Translations under genes and position numbers: made by a program
From: Uranotaenia lowii
Taxonomy: Eukaryota > Arthropoda > Insecta > Diptera > Culicidae
Reading direction: 5' to 3'
DNA length: 64,000 nt
Assembly: GCF_029784155.1 (NCBI RefSeq)
Contig: NC_073691.1
Location: 131,068,714-131,132,713, forward strand
Part shown: piece by piece, positions 12,689 through 24,740 of the stretch
Layout: every line of letters starts with the position of its first letter
How positions within the stretch are numbered: the stretch's first letter is position 1
The notes under the pieces: generated by a model
What the model was told of the DNA's origin: nothing
Database searches by the model: none
Seen by the model: only the letters and a program-made list of their open reading frames with translations

Positions 12689-13902
12689 ACACCAAGGTCT
12701 TTTTTTACACTGATATACGTACCGCGTAAAAAAAACCGTGCAAAAAAAAAACCGTGTTAATTCCCGAAAACCATGTAAAAAAACCGTGTTAATAGCAGAA
12801 AACCGTGTAAAAAAAGACCTTTAAATGTATGCAGCTCTGAAACTTGAAGCAATAAGACATGTAACTTGACGTTTTAGACCTGAGACTTGACACCTGAGAC
12901 TTGACACCTGAGACCTGAGACCTGAGACCTGAGACCTGATACCTGAGACATGAGATCTGAGACATGAGACCTGAGACTTGAGACATGAGACACGAGACAT
13001 GAGACATTAGACCTTAGACATGAGACATTAGACTTGAGACCTGAGACATGAGACATGAGACCTGAGACCTAAGACATTAGACCTGAGACCTAAGACATTA
13101 GACCTGAGACATGAGACATGAGACCTGAGACATGAGACATTAGACTTGAGACCTGAGACATGAGACTTAAGACATGAGACCTCATGTCTCAAGTCTAATG
13201 TCTCATGTCTCATGTATCAGGTCTCATGTCTCAGGTTTCAAGTCTCATGTCTCAGGTCTCATGTCTCAAGTCTCAGGTCTCAAGTCTAATTTCTCATGTC
13301 TCATGTCTCAGGTCTAATGTCTAATGTCTCATGTTTCAGGTCTCAGGTCTCAGGTCTCATGTCTCATGGCTCAGGTCTCATGTTTTAGGTCTAATGTCTC
13401 TTTTCTAAGGTCTCATGTCTCAGGTCTCAGGGCTCAGGTCTCATGTCTCAAGACTCATGTCTCATGTCTCATGTCTGAGGTCGAATGTCTCATGTCTCAT
13501 GTCTGGTATCAGAGATCTTAGGTCTCAAGTCTCAGGTCTGATGTCTCAAGTCTCATGTCTCAGGTCTAATGTATCAGGTCTAATGTCCCAGGTCTAATGT
13601 CTCATGTCTCGTGTTTGAGACCTCAGGTCTCATATTTCAGGTCACAAGTCTCAGGTCTCAGGTCTCAAGTCTCATGTCTCAGGTCTCATGTTTCACGTTC
13701 TTAGTCTCAGAGTCAAGATTTTCCCAACTTCAAAAAGATTCTAAGTGTTTTCCTTTGAAAAGGACTTAGAATATTTTCTCTCAAATACCGTGTTAATTCT
13801 CGAAAACCGTGTAAAAAAAACCGTGTTAATTCCCGAAAACCGTGTAAAAAAAGCCGTGTAAAAAACCTGTGTAAAAAAACCGCGTAAAAAAACCTAGGTG
13901 TA
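12689..13902. mobile_element. TIR-like element filled by a tandem array
   Basis: The outer ends are inverted versions of each other: ACACCAAGGTCTTTTTTTAC at left, GTAAAAAAACCTAGGTGTAT at right. Just inside both ends are direct copies of 'accgtgttaattcccgaaaa' and 'ccgtgtaaaaaaa' words. The core is the GAGAC-type array. I infer a MITE whose interior expanded. Confidence 0.6.
12868..13715. repeat. GAGACCT/GAGACAT array that switches strand at ~13183
   Basis: From 12868 to about 13183 the unit is a ~10-bp word, TGAGACCTGAGACATGAGAC. From there to 13715 the unit is its reverse complement, TCTCATGTCTCAGGTCTCA. The array is therefore one large inverted repeat and could fold into a long hairpin. 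The 'MSHVSGLRSQV'-type frames across it come from the repeat. Confidence 0.9.
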
Positions 13903-14474
13903 TATGGAATCTCGAATCTAATGCAATCGCTAAATCAGCTATTTATCCATTTGTGAAAACGTATACTCAGATTGTTGGCTCGTTTTTTTTTGTTTATTTG
14001 TGACACTTTACCAACGTTTTGGCATTCGTGTCAAGATTGGTTTGATTGTATTTTCAGGTCAGATCAAAACATTCATATTTATGTTCCTGTAGACGCGTAA
14101 TATAACTGATAAATCTATATATTTTTCTCCATGAATACCAGCCCCGAAAAATAATCATAATGAAAATGAATTTAAAAAAAAGTGTCGTGAAAAGTGCTGA
14201 TATCAGAGATTCTAATTTTTAGCATTGCATTAAACTAAATTAAAATTATTTTGTTGGTTTTATTCCTTCCAGCGAACAAAATTCCTTTAAGCAAATTCTC
14301 GAACCTCCATCAATCGCAAGCGTTTTAAATAAGGGGTTATTTTGATACGCTACTAACGTCATCAGGCTGAGCACCCTTTAAAGGGTAAAGGGACTGTATC
14401 CCGAAAAAGGAGTTCTCCCAGTCTTACTTAATAACGGGTCAAAAGTATATGTTAAGGGGTAGCCAAAAGTAAGC

Positions 14475-14911
14475 TTGTACGAAATAAATGAAAGAGGTTA
14501 TCTTTACTTGAAAAAAAAAAACGAAACTTAAAATCTAAAAATAATTAGCAACATTTAACCCGGAAAAACAATCATAGTCAAGTTAGTGGTGTTACAGAGT
14601 AACGTTCTCTGGCCAAAACATTAAAATGAAGAAGATGAAGAAGAAGGACGAAATAAACGGGTAGATCGACAATCTATAGCCATCTGTCCCTGTTGTCAGA
14701 GCAATCTGTCAACCGTAATTTTTTTTTCGGCGCGTAGGAGGTTCTATACGTTCTCCAAGGGGCTGAATAGCATTCTCTTCAACCACTGAAATTAGCTTCA
14801 AAGTAGCTGGCATTACTTAAATTTTAGGCTGATTAGCATTCTCTAGGAACCCCTGCAGAAGCTGATTAAGCTTCCATGGTACCTCTTTATGGAACTTTTG
14901 ATTGCTTGGAT
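14475..14911. other. Unassigned sequence
   Basis: AT-rich sequence with a short GAAGAA-rich patch near 14625-14650. No gene or element termini recognised. Confidence 0.4.
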
Positions 14912-16023
14912 AGTTCTTCAATGTAGACTAAAAACTTTCACAACTTGGTTCCCAACATATATGAAAAAATACAAAGTCATGTCTGTCCCATATGAAATAT
15001 AGCTGCAAAGTTGTCCCATATCTCGATTTTTACAGATTGCTTTAAAATGGCTCCTCTAATTTACGTTAATTTTACAAATATTCATACAATGTGTGCGACC
15101 AAATAAACATTCATTGAAATTACGAAAGTTATGATATGTAAAACGTTCAAAACGTTCAACGTAAATTTTCAAAATTTTTAAGTTAAGTTTAGCCTGATGG
15201 GTATCAGAAAAGGGGTAAGCTTAATAGCGGCACGTTATCCAAACAAACGGGAAAATTGTGCCTAAACGTATGAGGCTTATTGAATTGTTTGTTGTAAAAC
15301 AAAGGAAATAGTCAGCCACAAAGCCATATTTTTTTAAGTTTTTGTCATGCTGTTACTTGCTACTTCGGTTTTCATAAAATCTATGAACTAAAATACGTTT
15401 ATCTGGTAGCACACGCGTAAGTCATATTGGATTGATTTTTCTCATTATATATTTGCAGACAAGATCTTTTACTGTTCCGGATTCATTGGCCGAAAAACTT
15501 CTTGAGATCCTTGACCGAAAAACTTTTTAAAAGGTGAAAGCACAGGTTGTTAAATTCATGGAACGTTTTCATTCATTTTATTTTGGACCTGCTCAATTCT
15601 TATGATAAGCTTCGTTATCTTTATCTAGATACGACCTAAACATCATTTCGAACTTACCTTCATTAATAAACAATAAGTGAATAATATAGCGCCAATACAG
15701 GGGATCAAATAATCAACAAACAAATTAATAACCAAATATGTGACAGCTTTGCAGGTATATTTAATATGCTGCGTATTATACGCATGCAAAACATACTCGT
15801 AAAGCTGTCCCATCATTATATTTTCCTTTGCATCAGAAAATTCCAAAGTCAAAAAAATAAAGGACGATATTTTACAACAATTATCTTAATATCTGTTAAG
15901 AAAGAATAGAAATAGAAAAGGTAAACTTTCAACCAATAAATTCACGAAAGTTTATAATAATCTTTAAAACCATTTTCTGCGATTCGTTGTTTTTACATAT
16001 GGGACAGTCTTGCCGGCAGCGGC
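14912..16023. mobile_element. Left-truncated copy of the 31870-33007 TA element
   Basis: It aligns along its length with 31930-33002, including 'actaaaaactttc', 'gtctgtcccatatgaaatat', 'tacttgctacttcggttttc' and the terminal 'catatgggacagtcttgccg'. The outer 'actgccgctattcgc' end is missing at left and the last bases of the right end are lost. The interior repeats the word 'gtcccatat' in both orientations. Confidence 0.75.
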
Positions 16024-16188
16024 TGGTTATGACTTTGGTGATGTGGAATGCGAATTATAAGATAAGTAAAATAACTCAATTGATCGATGTTTGTTATAAA
16101 TTTTCTATCATTTCTGAAAAAACTGCACAGAAAATCGTCAAAGACCTTTTGGGTCGAATCACAGAATCTCAGATATCTATAGATAAGG

Positions 16189-16844
16189 GGGCATCCATAA
16201 ATTACGTAACGCTCCTAGGGGGGGGGGGAGGGAGTAAGCTCGAGCGTTACGAATTGCGACATAGGGGAAGGGGGGGGAGGTATACTCATCGTTAAGTAAC
16301 GATTTTTTCCTTAAAAATTTCAGTTACATTGCAGCAGATGTCATGCAATTTTTTTGCAGAATAATAAGCAAAGAACTCAATCCAATCTTAAAACGGAAAT
16401 TTTATTATTTTTCCCCAATTGATTCTAAAAATGCAATTTTGAATATTCCGACGAATATTGCTAAGTGAAGTATATTTTGCATAACAAGTAATGCACCTTG
16501 AACAAAATAAAGTAAACAAGGTAGATCATCAGTTAACAAGCACATACCAACTCGTAATAAGGCAATTAATTTATTTTATCAGAGAGTTAGCATCAATGAG
16601 TACTAAGAAGCGGTTTGGATAGATATTGATTCCGTTTTGAAGGACGTTAAAAAATTGTATGTTAAAATCTTTTTTTACCTTCGGAATCAGTATTTTAAAA
16701 CATGAGAAAATGGGGGGGGGGTTAATTTTCAGCGTTACGTAATTTTCATAGGGGGGTATGTCAGACCGTTACGATTTGTGACATACGGGGGGGAGGGGGT
16801 CAAAAAAGTGCATTTTTTGCGTTACGTAATTTATGGATGACGCC
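16189..16844. mobile_element. MITE with CATCCATAAATTACGTAACG ends and G-rich subtermini
   Basis: The left end GCATCCATAAATTACGTAAC and the right end GTTACGTAATTTATGGATGA are inverted copies. Inside both lie runs of 8-10 G and 'gttacgaattgcgacata'-type words. The 656-bp element has no coding frame. Target duplication not resolved. Confidence 0.8.
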
Positions 16845-17390
16845 TAATTGTTTTTTTTTTTTTCAAGAACTAATAACTTTTGTCGGTTACTTTTATGCCG
16901 GCTGATTCATGTTGATAAAATATCTGAAATCGTTCACCTGGGCTTTATTATTAAACTTACGTAATTTCCGTCAATATTCAGAAATAAAAAAGATTTCACA
17001 GGGTGTTGTTTGTTTTTTTTTGCTAGTAATTGAATGCCAACAAAACAAGCCTTTTTGCCGAATTGGATAGATTTTTTTTTTAAATAATCCGCTGAGCATA
17101 TATTTTACCATACAACTTCATTTTTGCTTGAAACGAAATAAATGACTTCGCTAACAGACTTCTAAATTCCTTTGATCTTGTGTAGCTCCCGATTTTTGGT
17201 TGCTCTTCCGATTCACTTTGATAGATTTAGCTTTTCAAAGTGGTAGGAGTTTAATAATTAGGAAAAATGTATCCTGAGTAAAACAAACTCCAATGTAACG
17301 TTATGCCAATGAACAATATTGCATTTATACCTTGAACAGAACAACAGATAAGGGCAGTTTTGATCAAGTCGAAAAAAATTTCCTAAGAAT

Positions 17391-18488
17391 CACGCAGGCA
17401 GAGAAAACTTGGATTTTGAAACAAAATAAAAGTAACTTTGATTCAAAATATTCATTTTTTCAATCAAACTCCTGTTTTCTTTGGATCAATGAATTATGGT
17501 TTTGATTCAAATGAATAATTTTTGAAAGAAAGAATTAATTCTTTAAACTCAATAATTTTGGATTTTGATTTCAAACAAATTCAAATTCAAAAAAAAATTT
17601 GTTCAATTGCACATTTCTATTGAAACAAGGTAAATTTTTCATTTGACCAAAGAAAAATGTTTTCGACGGAAAGGTATAATGTCTTTAAATAAAAACTCGA
17701 AACTTAGAAGATATTTTGGATGGAGCAATTTAAAACCGATTTTTTTTCCAGTCGTGTTAAAAATCTAAATCAGTGAATCAGAACTAGCTCTATAGGAGGA
17801 TTAAGGGTGAAGAATAGTAAGTGCATCCGTTAATCAAAAAATGAATATTTAAGATTTTCTATAAGCGCATGTATTGCTACAGGACCACGGCCGATTACGT
17901 CTTAAATCCAGCGGTCTGATTATCTTCGGCCCGATCTTGAGCGGCAACTAAAGGCAACAACCGGAATTGCTGCCGGAAGTCTTTTGCGCGGCCCACGAAG
18001 AATTCCCTTAGACCAGAATGGCAGCTCAACGAAAATTAGGACCCGCTGATTCAATTTTAGTGATCCAGTGTCCGTATTAAGTTTGTGAATAAAAATGAGT
18101 TTAAGATATAAATTCTTTCTTTTTATTATTTAAAATTCCTAGTAGGAACTTCGGAACAGCAGAAAATAGCAGTAAAATAAATATGTGCTTTTAAATCTAA
18201 ATTCAAGAGGGATGAATAACATCCAGATGTTGAAATCCTAAGGACCAAATAAATTCACATCTAAATTCAAATTACATTGTAGCAAACGGAAACAACTTTG
18301 CTTCAATTGAAACTGTTTTTGTATCAAAGTATTAAGGTTTTGATCCAAAGATTTTCCAAACGAAAAATTCTTCGAAACAAAGCTAAATTCATTATACCAA
18401 TGGGATTTTTATTTATCCCAAAATCAAAGGAAAAAACCCTTTGTTTTGCGGCACATTCCTTTGAAATAACAAATTTTTTCGCTGCGTG
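17391..18488. mobile_element. TIR element with CACGCAG/CTGCGTG ends (family E, copy 1, uninterrupted)
   Basis: The left end is CACGCAGGCAGAGAAAACTT and the right end 'gcggcac…ttcgctgcgtg'. Between them are AT-rich arms with repeated 'tttgattcaaa' words and a central GC-richer block starting 'aggaccacggccgat'. This copy gives the undisturbed order needed to read the interrupted copies at 19819-25154 and 39999-47645. Non-autonomous. Confidence 0.75.
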
Positions 18489-18630
18489 ATCTATTGTAGA
18501 ACAAAGTTAAGGAATAAAAATTTGAAAAAAAGCTACGCAGACCGCACAAAAGGATCTCTGAAAAGTAGAGGGGCTTTACCCGAGAAAATGAGTTCTCTCA
18601 GTCTTATTATTGTTGGGTCAAAAATATTCG

Positions 18631-18909
18631 GGAAAGTAAGTGGAGATGGATTGGGCACACGCTGCGAAGAGATGAAAACGAGATTTGCAGAGAGAAGCTT
18701 GACTGGAATCCAGATGGGCATTGAAGAAGAGGCAGGCCCAGAAGCTCGTAGCGGCGTAGTCTAGCCGCTGAAATCCGTACAGTTGACGAGAACGAGAACC
18801 TTAGAAGGCAACAAGTGAAGACGCTGGCTCCAGATCGCCAGCAGTGGATATCTTTTATCTCATCCCTATGCGGTGGTCAATCGGCGCCGGACCCTTAGCT
18901 AGGTAGGTA
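18631..18909 (+). pseudogene. 3' end of a non-LTR retrotransposon, 15-bp target duplication
   Basis: The frame reads WRWIGHTLRRDENEIC…LDWNPDGH, stop, RRGRPRSS, stop, and on to APDRQQWISFISSLCGG. This is the Trp/Arg-rich C-terminal tail typical of non-LTR reverse transcriptases, broken by two in-frame stops. It ends in a short TAGG tandem tail, as RTE-like elements often do. The 15-bp direct repeat GGTCAAAAATATTCG lies at 18616-18630 and 18910-18924. The target is a fragment of the CTAACTTTTGGCTACC family, whose unbroken form is at ~14380-14470. Confidence 0.8.
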
Positions 18910-18924
18910 GGTCAAAAATATTCG

Positions 18925-19715
18925 TTAAGTGGTAGCAAAAGCACCTAACACACGCTCTTTTTTTTAACTCAAAATTAAGTATGACCGAGGTTCAAAACAT
19001 AGTTCGATTCTATGAACTTAAAGTTAAGTACCCTTTTTTCCTCCTTGCGATGGATCAAAACGGAATTCGAACTGCGAACTCAAAATTGATCCCTTTTTTC
19101 CTTCGGCGAGGGATCAAAGCTGAGTTCGACCTTATGAACTAAAATTTGAACTCTCTTTGTTGGACTGAAAACACTTAGCGAGTTCAGTCCGAACCGGAAC
19201 AGCAACCAACGAACACGTCGCAAAATTATGTCGTTCCGGAACAATTACCGGAAGACTATGAAGGAACTTCATAATGAAATGCATGTTCACCGTGTCAGCG
19301 CAAAATTCTGTCCGTCATTGTCATCATATGGTGAGCGGCTTGGAATGTCCGGAAACTTCCGGATGTTGTTTACTTCCCGTGGGAAGTAACATCCGGAAGT
19401 TTTCTTTGACCGGGAATGTCAAAACTTTCCACCGCTCTGTAATTGCAATGCAATGTACCGGAACAGCAACATCCGGGTACAACAAATTTTAATCATCCTT
19501 TAATTCCCTGAAAATCAGTTACCCTCGAAAAAAAAAGGATAAATCCGAGTTCGGCTGCCGAACTTAGTATTGAGTATGCCTATCAGAACTTAGTTTTGCT
19601 ATTGCCCAGTCAAACTCAAAGTTGAGGGAAGCCACCGAAGTGCTGTTTTGAACCAAAACTACTTAATTTTGAGTTTAAAAAAAAGAGCGTGCAGTTAGCG
19701 TGTGTGCTACCTTTT
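18925..19715. mobile_element. Foldback element with CACGCTCTTTTTTTTAACTC arms
   Basis: Arms of about 50 bp at 18951-19000 and 19650-19691 are inverted copies, and weaker similarity runs outward through 'ggtagca'. Inside are repeated 'gaactcaaaattgatccctt' words and a compact hairpin at 19353-19404, where 'cttccggatgtt' and 'aacatccggaag' flank 'cttcccgtgggaag'. No coding frame. Confidence 0.7.
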
Positions 19716-20847
19716 GATTTTTTTTGACGTAGAAGACTACAGGGGTACAATAAGAAATTCGCGAATGATTCAAGGACATCCTTTCAACCGGACTTTCCAA
19801 ATCGACTATGTAATCTTGCAGAGAAAAGTTTGATTTTGAAACAAAACTAAACTGACTTTGAATTAAAAGATTCATTTTTTCGAATCATACTCCTGTTTTC
19901 TTTGAATCAATGAATTATAGTTTTGTTTCAAATGAATAATTTTTGAAAGGAAGAATTATTTTTTTGAATCGAATAATTTTGGACTTGGATTTCTAACAAA
20001 TGCTTTGATTGAAAAGAAATTTGCTCATTTGCATATTTATTTTGAAACAAAGTAAATGTTCTTTCAACAAAAGAAAAATGTTTCTTTTCTTAAAATAAAA
20101 ACTTTAAACTTAGAAGGTTTTTTGCATTGAGCAAGAAGTATTTAAAACGATAAATCGATTCAAGTTTGGCTGGTCGTGTGAAAATGAAGATCAGAGTAAG
20201 CTTAGTTAGGAGGATTAAGGATGAAGTGTGGTAAGTGCATGCTAATTAAAGAGTGAATATCGAAGATTTTTAAAAGTGCTTGCAATTTTACAGGACCACG
20301 GCCGATGGATGGTTTTCCAAGTCCCTGGATGCCTCAACCGAGGTAAAAAAACTGCCCAAGATGACTCCGCTCCAAATTTAGCGGTCAGGTCCAGGGTTGG
20401 TAAATTTCGCCCGTCACGCTTGACCCGACTAGTTTTGTTTCATCAAACGACCGGCACCTTACTCAATTGACGGAGCCTCACTACTCACATGACGGATAAA
20501 GCACGACAACAATCAACATTTCTCCGTCATGCGACTGGCGAAGCTCCTACACATGGTCAAATTTCTCCTGAGAGTGACTGGCGAAGCTCTTCGATCGACT
20601 GCTGGCGTCAGGTACAACCAGCGATGCCACACATACCGATTTTCCGATATTTATACCGATTTTTGAGTAAAATTTTGACCAAGAATCGGTATATACCGAT
20701 TTTTGGCAAAACATACCGATTTCATACCGATTTTTAAGATTTTTATTCAAACTTCAGTCCACTTCCACATTCCCACTTAATTCAAGCTATTCTCGTAAAG
20801 GTCTCGTAGAAAGGAGGCAAAGCTGGCGTGGCGTGAGTTGATCTGTA

Positions 20848-21531
20848 CACTCAGAAAAATACTATTAAGTATGCCATAAGATTCTCTTATGAAGTGGCGC
20901 CGTAAGAGAAATCATTGAAATTCATAAGATTGTCTTATGACGCGAATGAATTCTTCAGATGAACACCTTCTCCAATGAGCTTTTGTTGTTTTTCATAAGA
21001 GAGTCTTATGAAAACAGGAAATGTCATGTTTAATGTAAATAGTTCAGTAAATTTGATGGATAAAACTTTTATTTTATTTTTTCGGCATATTTGATCGAAA
21101 CTATACCATGGTCACACACATAAGCACATAATCACCCGGTTCCATCCATCACAATTCTTCTTCTTCATCCGGTCCTTTGACCTTGTGCATTTTGCCGGTG
21201 ATTTTCTGAAAAGTAAGTGAATGAAAAAGTATTTTAATTCACAAATGTTTTCAGCGTCATAAAAAATAAACTATTACTCATTTAGAGAATCACTTCTAAC
21301 TATAAAAAAAAACTCAATAACTCCGTACGACGCGACGATGGAAAAATTACTGATAGAACGAGCGAATGTGTTCATTATTTTTTCACAATGTCGTTTCGTC
21401 TATTTTTCATAAGATATTATTATGAAAACTGAAAGAATTTCATAAGACTCTTATGAAAAACAATTTTACACTCTAAAAAGCGGTTCATAAGACGCATCTT
21501 ATGAAAATTATAATAAGAATTTGCCTGAGTG
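20848..21531. mobile_element. TIR element with CACTCAG ends and repeated CATAAGA palindromes
   Basis: Ends are CACTCAGAAAAATACTATTA and the inverted …taataagaatttgcctgagtg. At least six 'cataaga…tcttatg' palindromes are spaced through both arms. The GC-richer core contains a terminal-exon-like segment on the minus strand (21149-21205). The element sits inside the second hAT-like element, so it is the youngest layer of the nest. Confidence 0.8.
21149..21205 (-). pseudogene. Captured terminal exon inside a TIR element (18 codons + stop)
   Basis: On the minus strand a strong acceptor (cttacttttcag) is followed by 18 open codons, KITGKMHKVKGPDEEEEL, and a TGA. AATAAA words follow within ~80 bp. 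The basic-then-acidic tail and the clean splice signal look like the last coding exon of a cellular gene. I could not identify a matching upstream exon in the element, and I do not recognise the protein. Confidence 0.4.
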
Positions 21532-23349
21532 TACAACTTTTAAAGTACCCTGCAAAGATCTCCACGGCTCACTCTCATAATTCGTTCAGTTGTTCGCGCT
21601 GTTTTGTTCCTATGTTCTGTCAAATGATGCACTATTATAGTGCTCAACCTCAAAGACAATGGACTCAGCTTAAGACTGATATTTAACCTTCTGCGACTGC
21701 CAGCAGAAGGCAGAAGTTTCTAAAGATCAATCTCAATTGACAATGCTCTTGTTTTCTGAGATGCTAACTTTTCAAGGGAAATATACACCGTTGGAATATA
21801 ATTCTTGTTCAACTTGTCGCCAGATGTGGTATGTCAAGATTTGAAGTGCAATCAGATACACGGTTTGTCATATCATCGGTATAATCTTCAATCCTTCTCC
21901 ATCTTGTTAGCCAAATAAATGATATCACATGTACCTAACTGCAGAGATCGCCAGCCCACGCCAGGCAAAATGGGTATTTTCAGTTTTGAAAAACTATGTG
22001 TTTTTTTAATATTTTTCTTAGGAACACCTTCTTTTAGAACACGTTTCTCATTTATCTTCGCATAAAATTCTTTGGTTTTCATATGAATAATGTGTGATTT
22101 TTCAAAAAATAAAATTAATTTTCCATTGGCTGAAAAAAAATTGAAGCAACAACTCTCTCAACTTTCTTCAATCACCTCTTTTTTTAATCGCTAGAACTCA
22201 TACCTAATACTTTGAAAGCTGAAATGGTCAGTTTGGCAAAAAAAACCATCAACCAAACGAAGAACATCAACTTGGGCCCATATTTACCTCGAACATCAAA
22301 AAGCCATTGGATTTGTAAGTGATTACTGAATTAAAATTTCCTTTAGGTTGACCTGGATCTTTTTCCTTATCGAATTTATCAAATTTACATCCCACTTTAG
22401 CTAAACATCAATTAGAGAATCAAGTTTTACTTCATTAATATGCCTAAGCCACGTGTAACCTGAAAGTAACCACCATGTCCTTATGCTTCTTATCAAACGG
22501 TAACTTTTAAATTAGATTTCCATTCAATTATAGTACTGGAAAGGAATACTAATTTTGGATTCTCTGATAAATTTTCATTTGTGATTTTTACTTTTCGCCA
22601 GCAAAAGCAGATAGTTTTGAAATAAAAAAAATGTATAAGTCGTAACAATCAAAGTTCTGTTAAAATTTCAAAACCGTCTTTTTATGTAAACTTGCGTTAC
22701 CTAGAACCAAGATAAAAAAGGAATAATATATACTAAAACACATTTAGTCAATACTAAAATTAACATTCATAACAGTTGTTAGACTTGCTTTTTATTGCAA
22801 GCTTCTATTTATATTAAAAATACGTTAGGAAGTTGAAAATGTAAGCATTTTTGAATATCCACCTCAAATACCGATTTTCATACCGATTTCTAGGATTTCC
22901 ATACCGATAAAAGATTTTTTGGGTTCCAAAATACCGATAAAAATGTGGCATCACTGGGTACAACTAATTGAACGACTTGCTGGCAGAGAGCAACAATAGC
23001 AATAAAAAACTGAAAACGGGCTTGCTGGCAGGAGCGTTTCTTTTTCGTCTTCGGTCGTCTTCGGCTTGCTGGCAGGAGTAACAATAATAATAAATGGGTT
23101 TCTTCTTCGTCTTCAGTTCGGTCGACGACTCGTTCGAATGCTATTGGTGAATGCTTGACTATGAATGTTTTTTAGCTTCAAACGACTGGGGGTTGAGTGA
23201 CTGGCGAACGAAGTGGCTGGCGTATAAGGAACAGTCAATTGAGTTTGGCGGACCAAGAGGCTCAACAGTCAAAGTCATTTGACTAACGACAATGAATGAT
23301 GCCAACCCAGGTCAGGTCCACGAAAATTGAAACCGGATGATTCGATTAA

Positions 23350-24740
23350 CCCTCATCCGCATTAGAGTGTCATTTTGACACTATTGCAAGTTTGAAGGCT
23401 TGTAACTTTTTTCAGAAGCTTCAAAAAAGAAAAATTTCTTCGGGTACCCTAAATGAATGCAAAAGTTTTTAATATTTCATCTTTACTTCATTTATGGATG
23501 AACTCTGGAAGCCTGGACAAAAAAACTCCCTTTTCCGACTTAGAGCGTGATTTTGGCACTCCAAAAGTAAAATCTATTTAGGTCGTTTGAATAATTATGA
23601 ATTTCATATAAAACTTATACTAATAGAAACCTGTTAATGTTAGTAAAATATGTTCAGAACATTATGTATCGCTAAAGCTTCTAGTTTTCTCGTTATTCAG
23701 CATGAAAGAAAAAAAAATCCGAAAAAACATGCCTCAGGAAAACTGCTGTAGTTCATATATTACACGTCCAAAAAAATATTTGCCTTATGCATATGAAAGC
23801 TGAAGTTAATGCCTACATCATGAAACCAAAAAATATTTTTTTAAATTTTTTTAAAAGAAATGGTCACAGAAAGTTCAAAAAAGTGGACTGAAAAACATAC
23901 TTTTCATTAGATTGCTAGTAAAAACTGTTTGAGTGGTGGTAGAGCTTTTGCAAAAATATCATTACAAATTCTATTCTAATTCTGACATTTTGTTGTCTTT
24001 AGATTTTTGATGCAACAAAAATTGAATTTACTGGAATTTTTCAAAGTCGACTACTTTGCGCAATTTTTTCACAAGTTGAAATTTGATCTGTTTTTGTGGA
24101 CCACCGTCAGATTGTACCCGAATTTTCAGTGCTTTTACTTTGTTTGGACCAATCAAGAGTATATTCATTGGAAAGCTAATTTAATCTACATTCTAGTGAG
24201 GTGCAACAATTCATGCTGTGAGATTTCACAAAAATATGAAAATTATAAACGTAAAATCATTCCTGAATTTCTAGAACCACAAGCAGCGCGTCCAGCAAAA
24301 CGTGTTTGTTTGCTCTCCGAGTAGGTACGGTGGGTGGTGATTTGGACAAAGAGCGAAGCCGAGAGCCGAAATAATGATGCGTGTCGCCGGGTTTAAAATT
24401 TTCATACTTTTGTGAAATCTCACAGCGTGAATTGTTGCACCTCACTAGAGAATGTAGATTGGCGAATATTTTTTTGGACGTGTAATATATGAACTACAGC
24501 AGTTTTCCTGAGACATGTTTTCCGGATTTTTTTTTCTTTCATGCTGAATAACGAGAAAACTAGAAGCTTTATAATGTTCTAAACATATTTTACTGGCATT
24601 ACGTGGTTTTTAGTGATATAAGTTTCATGGTAATCGGTTGGATATAAACAGAGTTATGACGATTTTAGCTTGGAGTGTCAAATTGACACTCCTAGTGCTG
24701 ATTAGGGTAATGACTAATGAAATCTAATGCGGATGAGGGT
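23350..24740. mobile_element. piggyBac-like MITE, perfect 17-bp TIR and TTAA duplication
   Basis: TTAA flanks both ends, and the perfect inverted ends are CCCTCATCCGCATTAGA. Longer subterminal inverted repeats follow: 'tctagttttctcgttattca', 'aactgctgtagttcatat' and 'acgtccaaaaaaatattt' recur inverted at about 24470-24570. An inner pair at about 24182-24250 and 24390-24465 ('aggtgcaacaattcatgctg') makes a second hairpin. TTAA with CCC ends is the piggyBac signature; no transposase. Confidence 0.9.

Larger units (their letters stand above)
9293..14474. mobile_element. 5.2-kb composite with CTAACTTTTGGCTACCCC inverted ends
   Basis: The left end reads CTAACTTTTGGCTACCCCTT and then TTGACCCGTTATT. 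The right end is the inverted counterpart (…aataacgggtcaaaag…ggggtagccaaaag). Fragments of the family recur at 18545-18945 and 34425-34560. The interior has been expanded by a minisatellite (9519-10918), head-to-head copies of another MITE (11165-12410) and a strand-switching array (12689-13902). I infer a single old element that accumulated the rest. Confidence 0.65.
20619..22956. mobile_element. Second hAT-like element nested inside the first, TSD GGTACAAC
   Basis: Begins CAGCGATGCCACACATACCG and ends …TGTGGCATCACTG. The 8-bp repeat GGTACAAC lies at 20611-20618 and 22957-22964. The first ~120 bp and last ~100 bp consist of repeated 'ataccgatttt' words. The interior has no transposase. Confidence 0.85.
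20392..23310. mobile_element. hAT-like non-autonomous element, 8-bp duplication GTCAGGTC
   Basis: The ends are CAGGGTTGG… and …CCAACCCAG. The exact 8-bp repeat GTCAGGTC lies outside both (20384-20391 and 23311-23318). CAG-type ends with an 8-bp duplication are the hAT signature. No hAT transposase frame is visible, and most of its length is a second nested element. Confidence 0.85.

Noticed and set aside
12789..13597. Open frames giving MSHVSGLRSQV-type heptad-like proteins on both strands
   Set aside because: They are translations of the 10-bp GAGAC array; the pattern follows the repeat unit, and no start context or splice signal supports expression.
9519..13715. Tandem arrays as CRISPR
   Set aside because: Units are contiguous with no unique spacers, the sequence is clearly eukaryotic and no cas genes are present.
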